In this document: positions 1 to 6,455 of the stretch, piece after piece
How positions within the stretch are numbered: the stretch's first letter is position 1
How the letters are laid out: each line of letters starts with the position of its first letter
The notes under the pieces: generated by a model
The model's input: only the letters and a program-made list of their open reading frames with translations
Told to the model about the DNA's origin: nothing
Database searches by the model: none
NCBI GenBank assembly: GCA_050955025.1
Contig: JBPBQX010000126.1
Location: 1-10,365 of the forward strand
DNA from: CAXSEF01 sp050955025
GTDB lineage: Bacteria; Pseudomonadota; Alphaproteobacteria; Acetobacterales; Acetobacteraceae
Reading direction: 5' to 3'
DNA: 10,365 nt
Program-made: the position numbers and the translations under genes

Positions 1-1932
1 GAGCCGGACGGGCAGGTGCTGTTCGCCGACTACGCCGAGCTGACGCAGGGCATGCGCCAGGGCGTGCTCACCGGCATGCGGGCGCTGCTCGCGCAGAACG
101 GGCGGCTCGCGGCCAACGGGGCGCGGCGCACCGACAGCCACGTCAACGAGCTGAGCCGCGTCGTCTACACGACCTGCAACGTGTGCGCGACGGACCCGAC
201 CCGGCCGCCGTTCTGGCAGATCCGCGCCCTGACCGCGACGCAGGACCTCGAGCACAAGCAGATCGAGTTCAGCGACGCCTACCTCGACATCTTCGGCCTG
301 CCGGTGCTCTACCTGCCGTACTTCGCGACCGCGGCACCGGACAGCAAGCGGCAGAGCGGGCTGCTCACGCCCAACCTCGGCGCCACCGACAAGCACCTCG
401 GGACCTTCGTCTCGATCCCCTACTACTACGTGATCGGGCCCAGCTCGGACGTGACCGTGATCGGCGAGGTCGGCACCAAGGCCGGGCCGCAGGTCGAGGC
501 CAACTACCGGCAGCGGTTCAACAACGGCTTCGTCAACCTGCGCGGCGCGGTCGCCTACGACCAGAGCAAGCCGCAGGCCTTCTTCCTCGGGCGCGGCCAG
601 TTCTCGCTCGACGAGCAGTGGCGCTACGGCTTCGACATCAACGTCGCGAGCTCGGCGCTCTACACCCGCGACTTCCGCCTGCCCGGCTACGGCTCGGACA
701 CCTACGCGAGCAGCGTCTACCTGGAGGGCTTCGGCGTCGGCTCGTACTCGCGGGTGGACGCGCTGGCGTTCCAGGCGCTCAACACCACGGTGGTGCAGCA
801 GAACCGCCTGCCCTTCGTGGCCCCGCGCTACACCTACAGCTACTTCGGCCAGCCCGACGCGCTGGGCGGGCGGCTCAGCGTGGATACCATGGACTACAAC
901 GTGCTGCGCCAGTCCGGCACGTCGGACCAGCGCGCGTCGCTGTCGGCGAACTGGGACCGCCCGTTCCAGGGCGTGCTCGGCGAGCGCTACCTTGCCACGC
1001 TGCGCGTCGACAGCGCCGCCTACCACTACGCCGACCTCGACCAGCAGCCCAACTTCGGCACCGGCGGCGGCGGCGAGTCCGCCCACGCCCAGCCGCAGGC
1101 CGCGCTCAAGGTGAACTACCCGTTCGTGCGCAACGGCGCCGGCGGCTCCTCGCAGCTGATCGAGCCGATCGCCCAGCTGATCGCCGCCCCGCAGTTCGGC
1201 GCCTCGCGGCGCGACCCCATCCCCAACGAGGACGCGCTGGACTACGAGTTCACCGACAGCACGCTGTTCTCGCTCAACCGCTACGCCGGGCAGGGCGCGG
1301 ACCGCGTCGACGGCGGCGCGCGCGCCAACGTGGCGCTGCACGCGAACTGGACCTTCGCCGGCGACCAGCAGATCGACGCCCTGGTCGGCCAGTCGTACCG
1401 ACAGCACATCGACCACAGCATGATCCCGCTCACCGGGCTGGAGGGCCACGTCTCCGACGTCGTGGCGCGCGCGACCTACGTGCCCACCGGCTGGCTCGAC
1501 TTCACCGGGCGCACCCGCGTGGACCCGCACAACGGCAACGTCACCTTCGCCGACGGCCTGTTCTCCACCGGCACCAGGCTGCTGCGCTTCAACGCCGGCT
1601 ACATCTACGACCAGCGCAACCCCTACACGCTGTACGACGCGACCGCGTACAGCCCCACGCTGCCGTCGGCGTACTTCATGCAGCGCAACGAGGTCGAGGT
1701 CGGCGTCAACAGCCAGCGCGGCCCGTTCCGCGTCAGCGGCTTCGCGCGCCGCGACATCCGCAACAACCAGATGGTCGCGATCGGCGCGCGCGGCACCTAC
1801 GAGAACGAGTGCTTCATCCTGGATGCCAACTTCTTCCGGCGCTACACCTCGATCCTGGGCGACAACGGCGACACCACCATCCTGTTCACGCTGACCTTCA
1901 AGACGATCGGCCAGTTCGGCTTCAACGGCTGA
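1..1932 (+). CDS. lptD: LPS-assembly protein LptD, C-terminal part (5' end outside window)
   Basis: Outer-membrane beta-barrel of the LptD/E translocon, which inserts lipopolysaccharide into the outer leaflet. The reading frame is open from base 1 and gives 643 residues before TGA, so the signal peptide and most of the periplasmic jellyroll lie upstream. The fragment opens with the end of the OstA domain (EPDGQVLFADYAELT), then CNVC at residues 59-62, PPFWQIRA, GLPVLYLPYF and KRQSGLLTPNLG, which are typical of the jellyroll-barrel junction of LptD. It continues as alternating aromatic/polar barrel strands. The C-terminus (NECFILDANFFRRYTS, then KTIGQFGFNG) matches the usual end of alphaproteobacterial LptD. 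Only three cysteines are visible (59, 62, 604); known LptDs form long-range disulfides between N-terminal and C-terminal cysteines, so 604 probably pairs with an N-terminal one (inference). surA follows on the same strand, a common pairing because SurA assists LptD folding. Confidence 0.95.
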   Translation, partial: EPDGQVLFADYAELTQGMRQGVLTGMRALLAQNGRLAANGARRTDSHVNELSRVVYTTCNVCATDPTRPPFWQIRALTATQDLEHKQIEFSDAYLDIFGLPVLYLPYFATAAPDSKRQSGLLTPNLGATDKHLGTFVSIPYYYVIGPSSDVTVIGEVGTKAGPQVEANYRQRFNNGFVNLRGAVAYDQSKPQAFFLGRGQFSLDEQWRYGFDINVASSALYTRDFRLPGYGSDTYASSVYLEGFGVGSYSRVDALAFQALNTTVVQQNRLPFVAPRYTYSYFGQPDALGGRLSVDTMDYNVLRQSGTSDQRASLSANWDRPFQGVLGERYLATLRVDSAAYHYADLDQQPNFGTGGGGESAHAQPQAALKVNYPFVRNGAGGSSQLIEPIAQLIAAPQFGASRRDPIPNEDALDYEFTDSTLFSLNRYAGQGADRVDGGARANVALHANWTFAGDQQIDALVGQSYRQHIDHSMIPLTGLEGHVSDVVARATYVPTGWLDFTGRTRVDPHNGNVTFADGLFSTGTRLLRFNAGYIYDQRNPYTLYDATAYSPTLPSAYFMQRNEVEVGVNSQRGPFRVSGFARRDIRNNQMVAIGARGTYENECFILDANFFRRYTSILGDNGDTTILFTLTFKTIGQFGFNG

Positions 1933-2068
1933 CCCGCCGCAGCGCACCGCCCGGACGTGCGCCCGGCCCGGGCCTTCCGCCGGCCAGGACCGACGCCCGC
2001 CCAGCCCGACGCCCGGCCGCGCCAGAACGGCGCCCGGGCGACCCCAGACAGCAGCAAGGCCGTCCGTC

Positions 2069-3445
2069 ATGACGACATCCCTCCGCAACGCGGGGCACCG
2101 CACCCTCCGCAGCGCCCTCCCCGCCGCCCTGCTCGCGGCGCTCCTGGCCGCCCCCGGCGCGCCCGCCCACGCCGCGCGCCCGGCCCCGGTCCCGCCGGGC
2201 GAGTCAGGCCCCGCGAGTAAAAGTGCTGCCGCGAAGCCAGAGCAGCCGACCCAGCAGGACGCCATCGTCGCGGTGGTCAACGGCGAGCCGGTCACGCGCT
2301 CGGACGTCACCGCGCGCGCCAGGCTGTTCGCGCTGTCCACCGGCCTGCCGATCTCGCCCGAGCTGCTCGAGCGCCTGCGCCCGCAGATCACCCGCCAGCT
2401 GATCGACGAGCGCCTGCGCGCCCAGGAGATCCAGCGCCGCAAGATCGTGGTCTCCGACGCCGACGTCGCCGAGGCGATCGGCGAGATCGAGAAGCGCAAC
2501 AACCTTCCCGCCGGCCAGCTCCGCGACAAGCTGGAGGGCGAGGGCGTGGCCGCGCGCACGCTGTTCGACCAGATCCGCACCCAGATCGGCTGGACCCGCG
2601 TGCTGCGCGAGATGGTCGGCGAGAAGATCCGCCCCAGCGAGGCCGACATCGCCGAGCGGCAGCGCGCCTACACCGCCGACACCGGCAAGCCCGAGTACCA
2701 CGTGGGCGAGATCTTCATCACCGCCGACGACCCCGCCCACCAGGGGGACGCGCTGAAGTTCGCCGACACGGTGATCCAGCAGCTCCGCGCCGGCGCCCCC
2801 TTCGCCGTCGTCGCCGCCCAGTTCAGCCAGAACCAGACCGCGCTGGAGGGCGGCGACCTCGGCTGGGTCCGCCTCGACCAGCTCGACCCGCCCGTCGCCG
2901 AGGTCGTCAAGGCGATGCCCGACGGCGCCATCTCCAACCCCATCTCCGTGCCCGGCGGCGTGGCCATCGTCACCCAGCACGGCCACCGCGAGCTGGGCCG
3001 CGACACCAACACCGTGCTGTCCATCCGCGAGGCGTTCTTCCCGTTCACCGCGGCGCTCGACCCGCGCAACCCCACCGACCAGCAGAAGCACCAGCTCGTC
3101 GCCGCCACCGAGCTGAGCCGCGCGCGCGACTGCGACGCCGTGGAGGCCGCCAACAAGGCCGCCGGCTCCGTGCGCCCCGCCGACCCCGGCCCGCTGACGC
3201 TGGAGGCCGTCAACCCGCAGATGCGCGCGCTCCTCACCGGGCTGCAGCCGGGCCACGCCTCCAAGCCGCTCGTCGCGCCCGAGGGCATCGCGGTCATCAT
3301 GGTCTGCACGCGCGAGACCAAGGCCGCGGCCGCGCCGGAGAAGCAGGCGCTGCTCGGGCAGATGGTCGAGGAGCGCGTCGAGCTGGCGTCGCGGCAGCTG
3401 CAGCGCGACCTCAGGCGCAAGGCGCTCATCGAGCAGCGGTCCTGA
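2069..3445 (+). CDS. surA: Periplasmic chaperone / peptidyl-prolyl isomerase SurA
   Basis: Periplasmic chaperone and parvulin-type peptidyl-prolyl cis-trans isomerase for outer-membrane proteins. The 458-residue product starts with a Sec-type signal peptide: basic n-region, Ala/Leu core at about 15-29, and a likely cleavage after APAHA (about residue 35). A Pro/Ala-rich linker follows. The SurA N-terminal chaperone domain begins at DAIVAVVNGEPVTRSDV (64-80) and runs to about 185. The first parvulin domain covers about 209-308 (YHVGEIFI, GGDLGWV at 261-267, ISVPGGVAIV). A second, diverged region (about 318-415) ends in LVAPEGIAVIMV and lacks a clear GGDLGW equivalent, so it is probably not catalytic. 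The ATG has a weak upstream AAGG (2056-2059, 9-nt spacing). The 136-bp gap after lptD shows no clear promoter or terminator, so co-transcription with lptD is likely. Confidence 0.95.
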   Translation: MTTSLRNAGHRTLRSALPAALLAALLAAPGAPAHAARPAPVPPGESGPASKSAAAKPEQPTQQDAIVAVVNGEPVTRSDVTARARLFALSTGLPISPELLERLRPQITRQLIDERLRAQEIQRRKIVVSDADVAEAIGEIEKRNNLPAGQLRDKLEGEGVAARTLFDQIRTQIGWTRVLREMVGEKIRPSEADIAERQRAYTADTGKPEYHVGEIFITADDPAHQGDALKFADTVIQQLRAGAPFAVVAAQFSQNQTALEGGDLGWVRLDQLDPPVAEVVKAMPDGAISNPISVPGGVAIVTQHGHRELGRDTNTVLSIREAFFPFTAALDPRNPTDQQKHQLVAATELSRARDCDAVEAANKAAGSVRPADPGPLTLEAVNPQMRALLTGLQPGHASKPLVAPEGIAVIMVCTRETKAAAAPEKQALLGQMVEERVELASRQLQRDLRRKALIEQRS

Positions 3446-3453
3446 GACGGCAG

Positions 3454-3577
3454 GCAAGCTTGGGCTCTGCCCAAACCCGCCAGGGGCGAGCCGCCCCTGG
3501 ACCGGCCTCCCTAAGTAGAGGTTTCCAAAGGCGAGCCTTTGGCGGAGTCCAGAGGCAGAGCCTCTGGCCTTGCTTGC
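3454..3577 (+). repeat. Structured intergenic repeat, copy A (four hairpins)
   Basis: A non-coding unit of about 124 bp fills almost the whole surA-rsmA gap. It is bounded by GCAAGC at 3454-3459 and GCTTGC at 3572-3577. Four consecutive hairpins are visible: 3460-3474 (6-bp stem, loop TCT); 3480-3500 (9-bp perfect stem, loop AGC); 3525-3542 (8-bp stem, loop GA); 3549-3567 (8-bp stem, loop AGA). A second copy lies at 9725-9854. The two share an identical 20-nt block (3461-3480 with 9738-9757) and an identical 39-nt block (3539-3577 with 9816-9854), with a diverged but still palindromic middle. There is no ORF and no clear target-site duplication. It resembles the short dispersed palindromic repeats of alphaproteobacterial genomes; genome copy number cannot be judged here. 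Confidence 0.85.
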
Positions 3578-3578
3578 T

Positions 3579-4442
3579 GTGAGCGCCGAGACCCTCCCCC
3601 CGCTGCGCGAGGTCATCGCCCGCCACGGCCTCGACGCCCGGCGCAAGCTCGGCCAGCACTTCCTCCTCGACGGCAACCTCGTGTCGCGCATCGCCCGCCA
3701 GGCCGGCGCGCTCGCCGGCCGCCACGTGGTCGAGGTCGGACCGGGACCGGGCGGCCTGACGCGCGCCCTGCTCGACACCGACCTCGCCACCCTGACCGCG
3801 GTGGAGGTCGACCCGCGCGCCATCGCCGCGATCGAGGAGCTGCGCGCCTCCGCCGGCGAGCGCCTGCGCGTGCTCGACGCCGACGCGCTGTCGCTCGACC
3901 TGGCGACCCTGGTCCCGGCGCCGCGCCAGATCGTGGCGAACCTGCCCTACAACATCGCGAGCCCGCTCCTGGTCGGCTGGCTGCGCCAGGCGGCGTCCTG
4001 GGAGCGCCTGACGCTGATGTTCCAGCTCGAGGTCGCCGAGCGCATCTGCGCCGCCCCCGACACCGAGGCGTACGGCCGCCTGTCCGTGCTGGTGCAGTGG
4101 TGCTGCACGACGTCGCTGCTCCAGCGCATCCCGCCCTCCGCGTTCACGCCGCCGCCCAAGGTGCACTCCGCCGTGGTCGGGCTGGTGCCGCTCCCCGCGC
4201 AGCCGCCGCCCGAGCTGTTCCGCACCATGGAGCGCGTCACCGCCGCCGCCTTCGGCCAGCGCCGCAAGATGCTGCGCGGCTCGCTCAAGTCCCTGGGCGG
4301 CGAGGCGCTGCTGGAGCGCGTCGGCATCGCCGCGGAGCGACGGGCGGAGACGCTGTCGATCGAGGAGTTCGACCGCCTCGCCCGGACCGTGGCGGAGGGC
4401 GCACCGGTTGACCCCGCCGCCCCGCGCGACCACATCGCGTGA
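3579..4442 (+). CDS. rsmA: 16S rRNA (adenine1518-N6/adenine1519-N6)-dimethyltransferase RsmA (KsgA)
   Basis: S-adenosylmethionine-dependent enzyme that dimethylates two adjacent adenines in helix 45 of 16S rRNA during late 30S assembly. With the GTG at 3579 the product has 287 residues, normal for the family. Visible motifs are KLGQHFL (23-29), the SAM-binding loop VVEVGPGPGGLT (50-61), acidic VEVD after beta-2 (75-78), the catalytic NLPYNIAS (121-128), QLEVAERI (149-156), FTPPPKVHSAVV (189-200) and the C-terminal FGQRRKMLRGSLK (225-237). A TTG at 3570 would add three residues, but it lies inside the repeat that ends at 3577. No convincing Shine-Dalgarno precedes either start. The gene is collinear with surA; the often intervening pdxA is missing. 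Confidence 0.95.
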   Translation: MSAETLPPLREVIARHGLDARRKLGQHFLLDGNLVSRIARQAGALAGRHVVEVGPGPGGLTRALLDTDLATLTAVEVDPRAIAAIEELRASAGERLRVLDADALSLDLATLVPAPRQIVANLPYNIASPLLVGWLRQAASWERLTLMFQLEVAERICAAPDTEAYGRLSVLVQWCCTTSLLQRIPPSAFTPPPKVHSAVVGLVPLPAQPPPELFRTMERVTAAAFGQRRKMLRGSLKSLGGEALLERVGIAAERRAETLSIEEFDRLARTVAEGAPVDPAAPRDHIA

Positions 4443-4634
4443 CAACTGATCCGGGCCCCTCTGGCGGGGACGCCGCGCCCCGCTGGCCGGCCAACCCTGC
4501 GATGTCGGATCGCTGCCTCGCCTCGCGCCGTTCGGTGCGCGGCCTGGACGTGGTCCGTTGCCCGCTCTCCTGCCCGCCCCACGCCCCGGCCTCGCCCCTC
4601 GTCGCACCCGCCCCGTGTCCGACAGGAGCCAGCC

Positions 4635-4943
4635 ATGCCCGACGCCCCTCCCCGCAATGCCATCGACGAGCGCCCGCTCAAGCGGCTGCTCGCCGCGATG
4701 CCCGCCTTCGCGCAACGCTGGTTCGCCTGGCTGCGACGCCCGGACGCGAAGTGGGTGCGCCTGCCGGTCGGCGTGCTGATGATCCTGGGCGGGTTCGCCG
4801 GGTTCCTGCCGATCCTGGGCTTCTGGATGATCCCGGTCGGCCTGTTCCTGCTGGGCGAGGACATCCCGGCGGTGAAGCGCCTCACCATGCGCGCGCTCGC
4901 CGCCGTGCAGGGCTGGTGGGACCGCCGGCGCGGCCGGGCCTAG
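4635..4943 (+). CDS. Small two-helix inner-membrane protein, conserved hypothetical
   Basis: A 102-residue protein of unknown function. A soluble, basic N-terminus (about 1-40, including FAQRWFAWLRRPDAKW) is followed by two closely spaced hydrophobic segments at roughly 43-60 and 62-76. These are joined at the Pro/Gly-rich GFLPILGFWMIPVG. A charged, Arg-rich tail (GWWDRRRGR) ends the protein. This layout recalls small PGPGW-like membrane proteins and a family of short alphaproteobacterial proteins sometimes mislabelled as tryptophan synthase beta-like; the assignment is by resemblance only. The start is well supported: AGGAG at 4624-4628 lies 6 nt before the ATG. It follows rsmA after 192 bp and precedes the lipid kinase by a short gap, so it probably shares a transcript with the kinase. 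A membrane-lipid role would fit the neighbour but is speculation. Confidence 0.8.
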   Translation: MPDAPPRNAIDERPLKRLLAAMPAFAQRWFAWLRRPDAKWVRLPVGVLMILGGFAGFLPILGFWMIPVGLFLLGEDIPAVKRLTMRALAAVQGWWDRRRGRA

Positions 4944-4989
4944 CGCCGACGCCAGGCCCGGAGCGGACGCCCTGACCCCCGTCGCGCTG

Positions 4990-5841
4990 ATGATCGTCAA
5001 CCCGCACAGCCGGCGCGGCGCGGGCGCGCACGACGCGGTGCGCGCGGCGCTGGAGCAGGGCGGCTTGTCCGTGCTGGTCCGCGACTGCGACGGCGCAGAG
5101 GCGATCGGCCACGCCATCCGCGAATGCGCCGGCCAGGTGGACCGCGTGGTGATCGGCGGCGGCGACGGCACCCTGAACGCGGCCGCGCCCGCGCTGATCG
5201 AGACCGGCCTGCCGCTCGGCGTGATCCCGCTCGGCACCGCCAACGACCTCGCCCGCACGCTTGGCCTGCCCGACGACGCCGCAGAGGCCGCAGCCCTGGT
5301 CGCCGCCGGGCGACGCCGCCGCATCGACATGGGCGAGGTCAACGGCCGCCCGTTCTTCAACGTCGCCAGCCTGGGCCTCGGCGTCGACCTGACCCGCGCC
5401 CTGACGCGCGACGCCAAGCGGCGCTGGGGCGTGCTGGGCTACGCCGTCGCCGGCCTGCGCGTGCTGCGCCGCATCGCTCCTTTCACCGCCGTGATCGACG
5501 ACGGCGTCACCGAGCACCGCAGCCGCACCGTCCACGTCTGCGTCGGCAACGGGCGTCACTACGGCGGCGGCATGACCGTGCTCGACACCGCGTCGATCGA
5601 CGACGGCCGCCTCGACGTCACCAGCCTGGAGGTCCGCAGCGCCTGGCGCCTGCTCGCCCTGCTCCCGGCCCTGCGCCACGGCGCGCACCACGGGCGACGC
5701 GAGGTCCGCGTGCTCGCCGGCACCGCCTTCGAGATCCGCACCCGCAAGACACGCTCGGTCAACACCGACGGCGAGATCACCACCACCACGCCGGCCCGCT
5801 TCCGCGTGCTGCCGGGCGCGGTCGAGGTGTTCGTCCCGTAA
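4990..5841 (+). CDS. DAGK/YegS/LCB5-type lipid kinase
   Basis: A diacylglycerol kinase catalytic-domain protein that phosphorylates a lipid hydroxyl (diacylglycerol, phosphatidylglycerol or sphingoid-like) with ATP; the exact substrate cannot be told. Numbered from the ATG at 4990 (283 residues), it shows IVNPHSRRGAG at 2-12, the nucleotide-binding GGGDGTLN at 56-63, PLGTANDLA at 80-88, then the C-terminal beta-rich domain with FFNVASLGLGVDL (122-134), VGNGRHYGGGM (185-195), IDDGRLDV (203-210) and NTDGE (258-262). The ATG truncates the first beta strand: in frame upstream is LTPVAL, beginning at CTG 4972, with GGAG at 4960-4963 and 8-nt spacing. That CTG may be the true start. The gene ends in an AT-rich palindrome that includes its stop codon and faces hisE convergently. 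Confidence 0.9.
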   Translation: MIVNPHSRRGAGAHDAVRAALEQGGLSVLVRDCDGAEAIGHAIRECAGQVDRVVIGGGDGTLNAAAPALIETGLPLGVIPLGTANDLARTLGLPDDAAEAAALVAAGRRRRIDMGEVNGRPFFNVASLGLGVDLTRALTRDAKRRWGVLGYAVAGLRVLRRIAPFTAVIDDGVTEHRSRTVHVCVGNGRHYGGGMTVLDTASIDDGRLDVTSLEVRSAWRLLALLPALRHGAHHGRREVRVLAGTAFEIRTRKTRSVNTDGEITTTTPARFRVLPGAVEVFVP

Positions 5842-5968
5842 CAGAAAGCAAGGCCTTCTTTTTCTGAAGAAAAAGAAGCAAAAAGACTTTGCAAATTAGC
5901 ACAGGTCCAGTGTGCAAAGTTCTTTGGTTCTTTCTTTCAAGAAAGAACTGCTTGCTTCCCTTACGGGA
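5834..5968. repeat. AT-rich imperfect palindrome between convergent genes
   Basis: The whole dgk-hisE gap is one large imperfect inverted repeat with arms 5834-5893 and 5913-5968 around a 19-nt centre. The outermost 8 bp are a perfect inverted match (TCCCGTAA at 5834-5841, TTACGGGA at 5961-5968) and contain both genes' stop codons. AAGCAAG (5846-5852) and CTTGCTT (5951-5957) lie inside. Each arm carries its own hairpin: 5855-5878 (11-bp perfect stem, 2-nt loop) and 5927-5948 (10-bp perfect stem, 2-nt loop). The innermost arms ACTTTGCA (5886-5893) and TGCAAAGT (5913-5920) also pair perfectly. Base composition is strikingly A/T-rich compared with its surroundings. No reading frame or target-site duplication is seen. 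The ends resemble those of the 3454 and 9725 repeats. Confidence 0.85.
5871..5936. terminator. Probable bidirectional transcription terminator
   Basis: The core stem 5886-5893/5913-5920 is followed on the plus strand by a T-rich run (5921-5936, TCTTTGGTTCTTTCTT). On the minus strand it is followed by the complement of 5871-5885 (CTTTTTGCTTCTTTT). It lies between the converging lipid kinase and hisE, where both transcripts must end. The tails are interrupted U-tracts and the stem loop is long (19 nt), so efficiency is uncertain. Alternative arm hairpins at 5855-5878 and 5927-5948 compete with the long-range pairing. Confidence 0.6.
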
Positions 5969-6455
5969 TCTTGCGCGTCTCGATCCGCGGGCGAGCGGCC
6001 TTCTCGGCGATGCCGCTGACGCCTTCGCGTCGCACCAGCTCGCCCCAGACCTCGTCCGGCCGCACGCCCGCGTCCACCCACAGCACGAGCAGGTGGTAGA
6101 GGACGTCGGCGCTTTCCGCGACGAGCGCTCCGCGGTTGCCGGCGACGGCCTCGATCAGGCACTCGACCGCCTCCTCGCCGAACTTCTGCGCGACCTTGGC
6201 CGTGCCGCGCCCGAGCAGCCGCGCGGAGTGGCTCGACGCGGGGTCGGCGTCGCGACGGTCCTGCACCACGGCCCACAGCCGGTCCAGCACCTCGGCGCCG
6301 GTGCCGGTGGCGTCGGCGCGCGGCGCCGGCACGGCGGCGTCCCCGGCCTTGGGGCGCCGCGCCGACCCGGACGCGGGCTTCTGCTTGCGGACCTTGGGGG
6401 CGGCCACGGCCTTGGGCTTGGCGACCTTCTTCGGGGCCTTGGGCGAGGTGGTCAT
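5961..6455 (-). CDS. hisE: Phosphoribosyl-ATP pyrophosphatase HisE
   Basis: Hydrolyses phosphoribosyl-ATP to phosphoribosyl-AMP and pyrophosphate, the second step of histidine synthesis. The 164-residue product has the helical HisE domain at about 53-150: VLDRLWAVVQDRR, ARLLGRGTAKVAQKFGEEAVECLIEA (78-103) and the metal-binding ESADVLYHLLVLW (114-126). The first 50 or so residues are an unusual Lys/Ala/Pro-rich extension (KAPKKVAKPKAV and onwards) with no recognised domain, about 50 residues more than a minimal HisE. The ATG overlaps the hisF stop by 4 bp (ATGA), and GGAGAG (complement of 6465-6470) lies 9 nt upstream, supporting this start and thus the extension. There is no HisI domain, so PR-AMP cyclohydrolase must be encoded elsewhere. 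It is the last gene of the his operon. Confidence 0.93.
   Translation of the reverse strand: MTTSPKAPKKVAKPKAVAAPKVRKQKPASGSARRPKAGDAAVPAPRADATGTGAEVLDRLWAVVQDRRDADPASSHSARLLGRGTAKVAQKFGEEAVECLIEAVAGNRGALVAESADVLYHLLVLWVDAGVRPDEVWGELVRREGVSGIAEKAARPRIETRKIP

Noticed and set aside
1933..2068. Terminator or promoter in the lptD-surA gap
   Set aside because: GC-rich partial palindromes exist (for example GGCCCGGGCC) but no U-tract or -10-like element follows, so nothing specific is supported.
183..2072. 629-codon plus-strand frame overlapping lptD
   Set aside because: Arg/Pro/Ala-rich out-of-frame translation; lptD in the other frame is clearly the real gene.
3454..3577. Insertion sequence or CRISPR interpretation of the repeats
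   Set aside because: No transposase frame, no target-site duplications, and no regularly spaced direct repeats with spacers; the units are single palindromic arrays.
2204..3823. 539-codon open frame on the minus strand across surA and the start of rsmA
   Set aside because: Low-complexity translation rich in Ala, Gly, Leu, Asp and Val typical of antisense frames in GC-rich DNA; it opposes two well-identified genes and runs through the repeat.
4443..4634. Possible small gene or promoter in the rsmA to membrane-protein gap
   Set aside because: Short open frames here have no ribosome-binding site or recognisable sequence, and no convincing -35/-10 pair is visible; only the AGGAG of the following gene can be supported.
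3426..5417. 663-codon open frame on the minus strand over rsmA, the small membrane gene and the lipid kinase
   Set aside because: No recognisable motifs, and the plus-strand genes there carry unmistakable family signatures.
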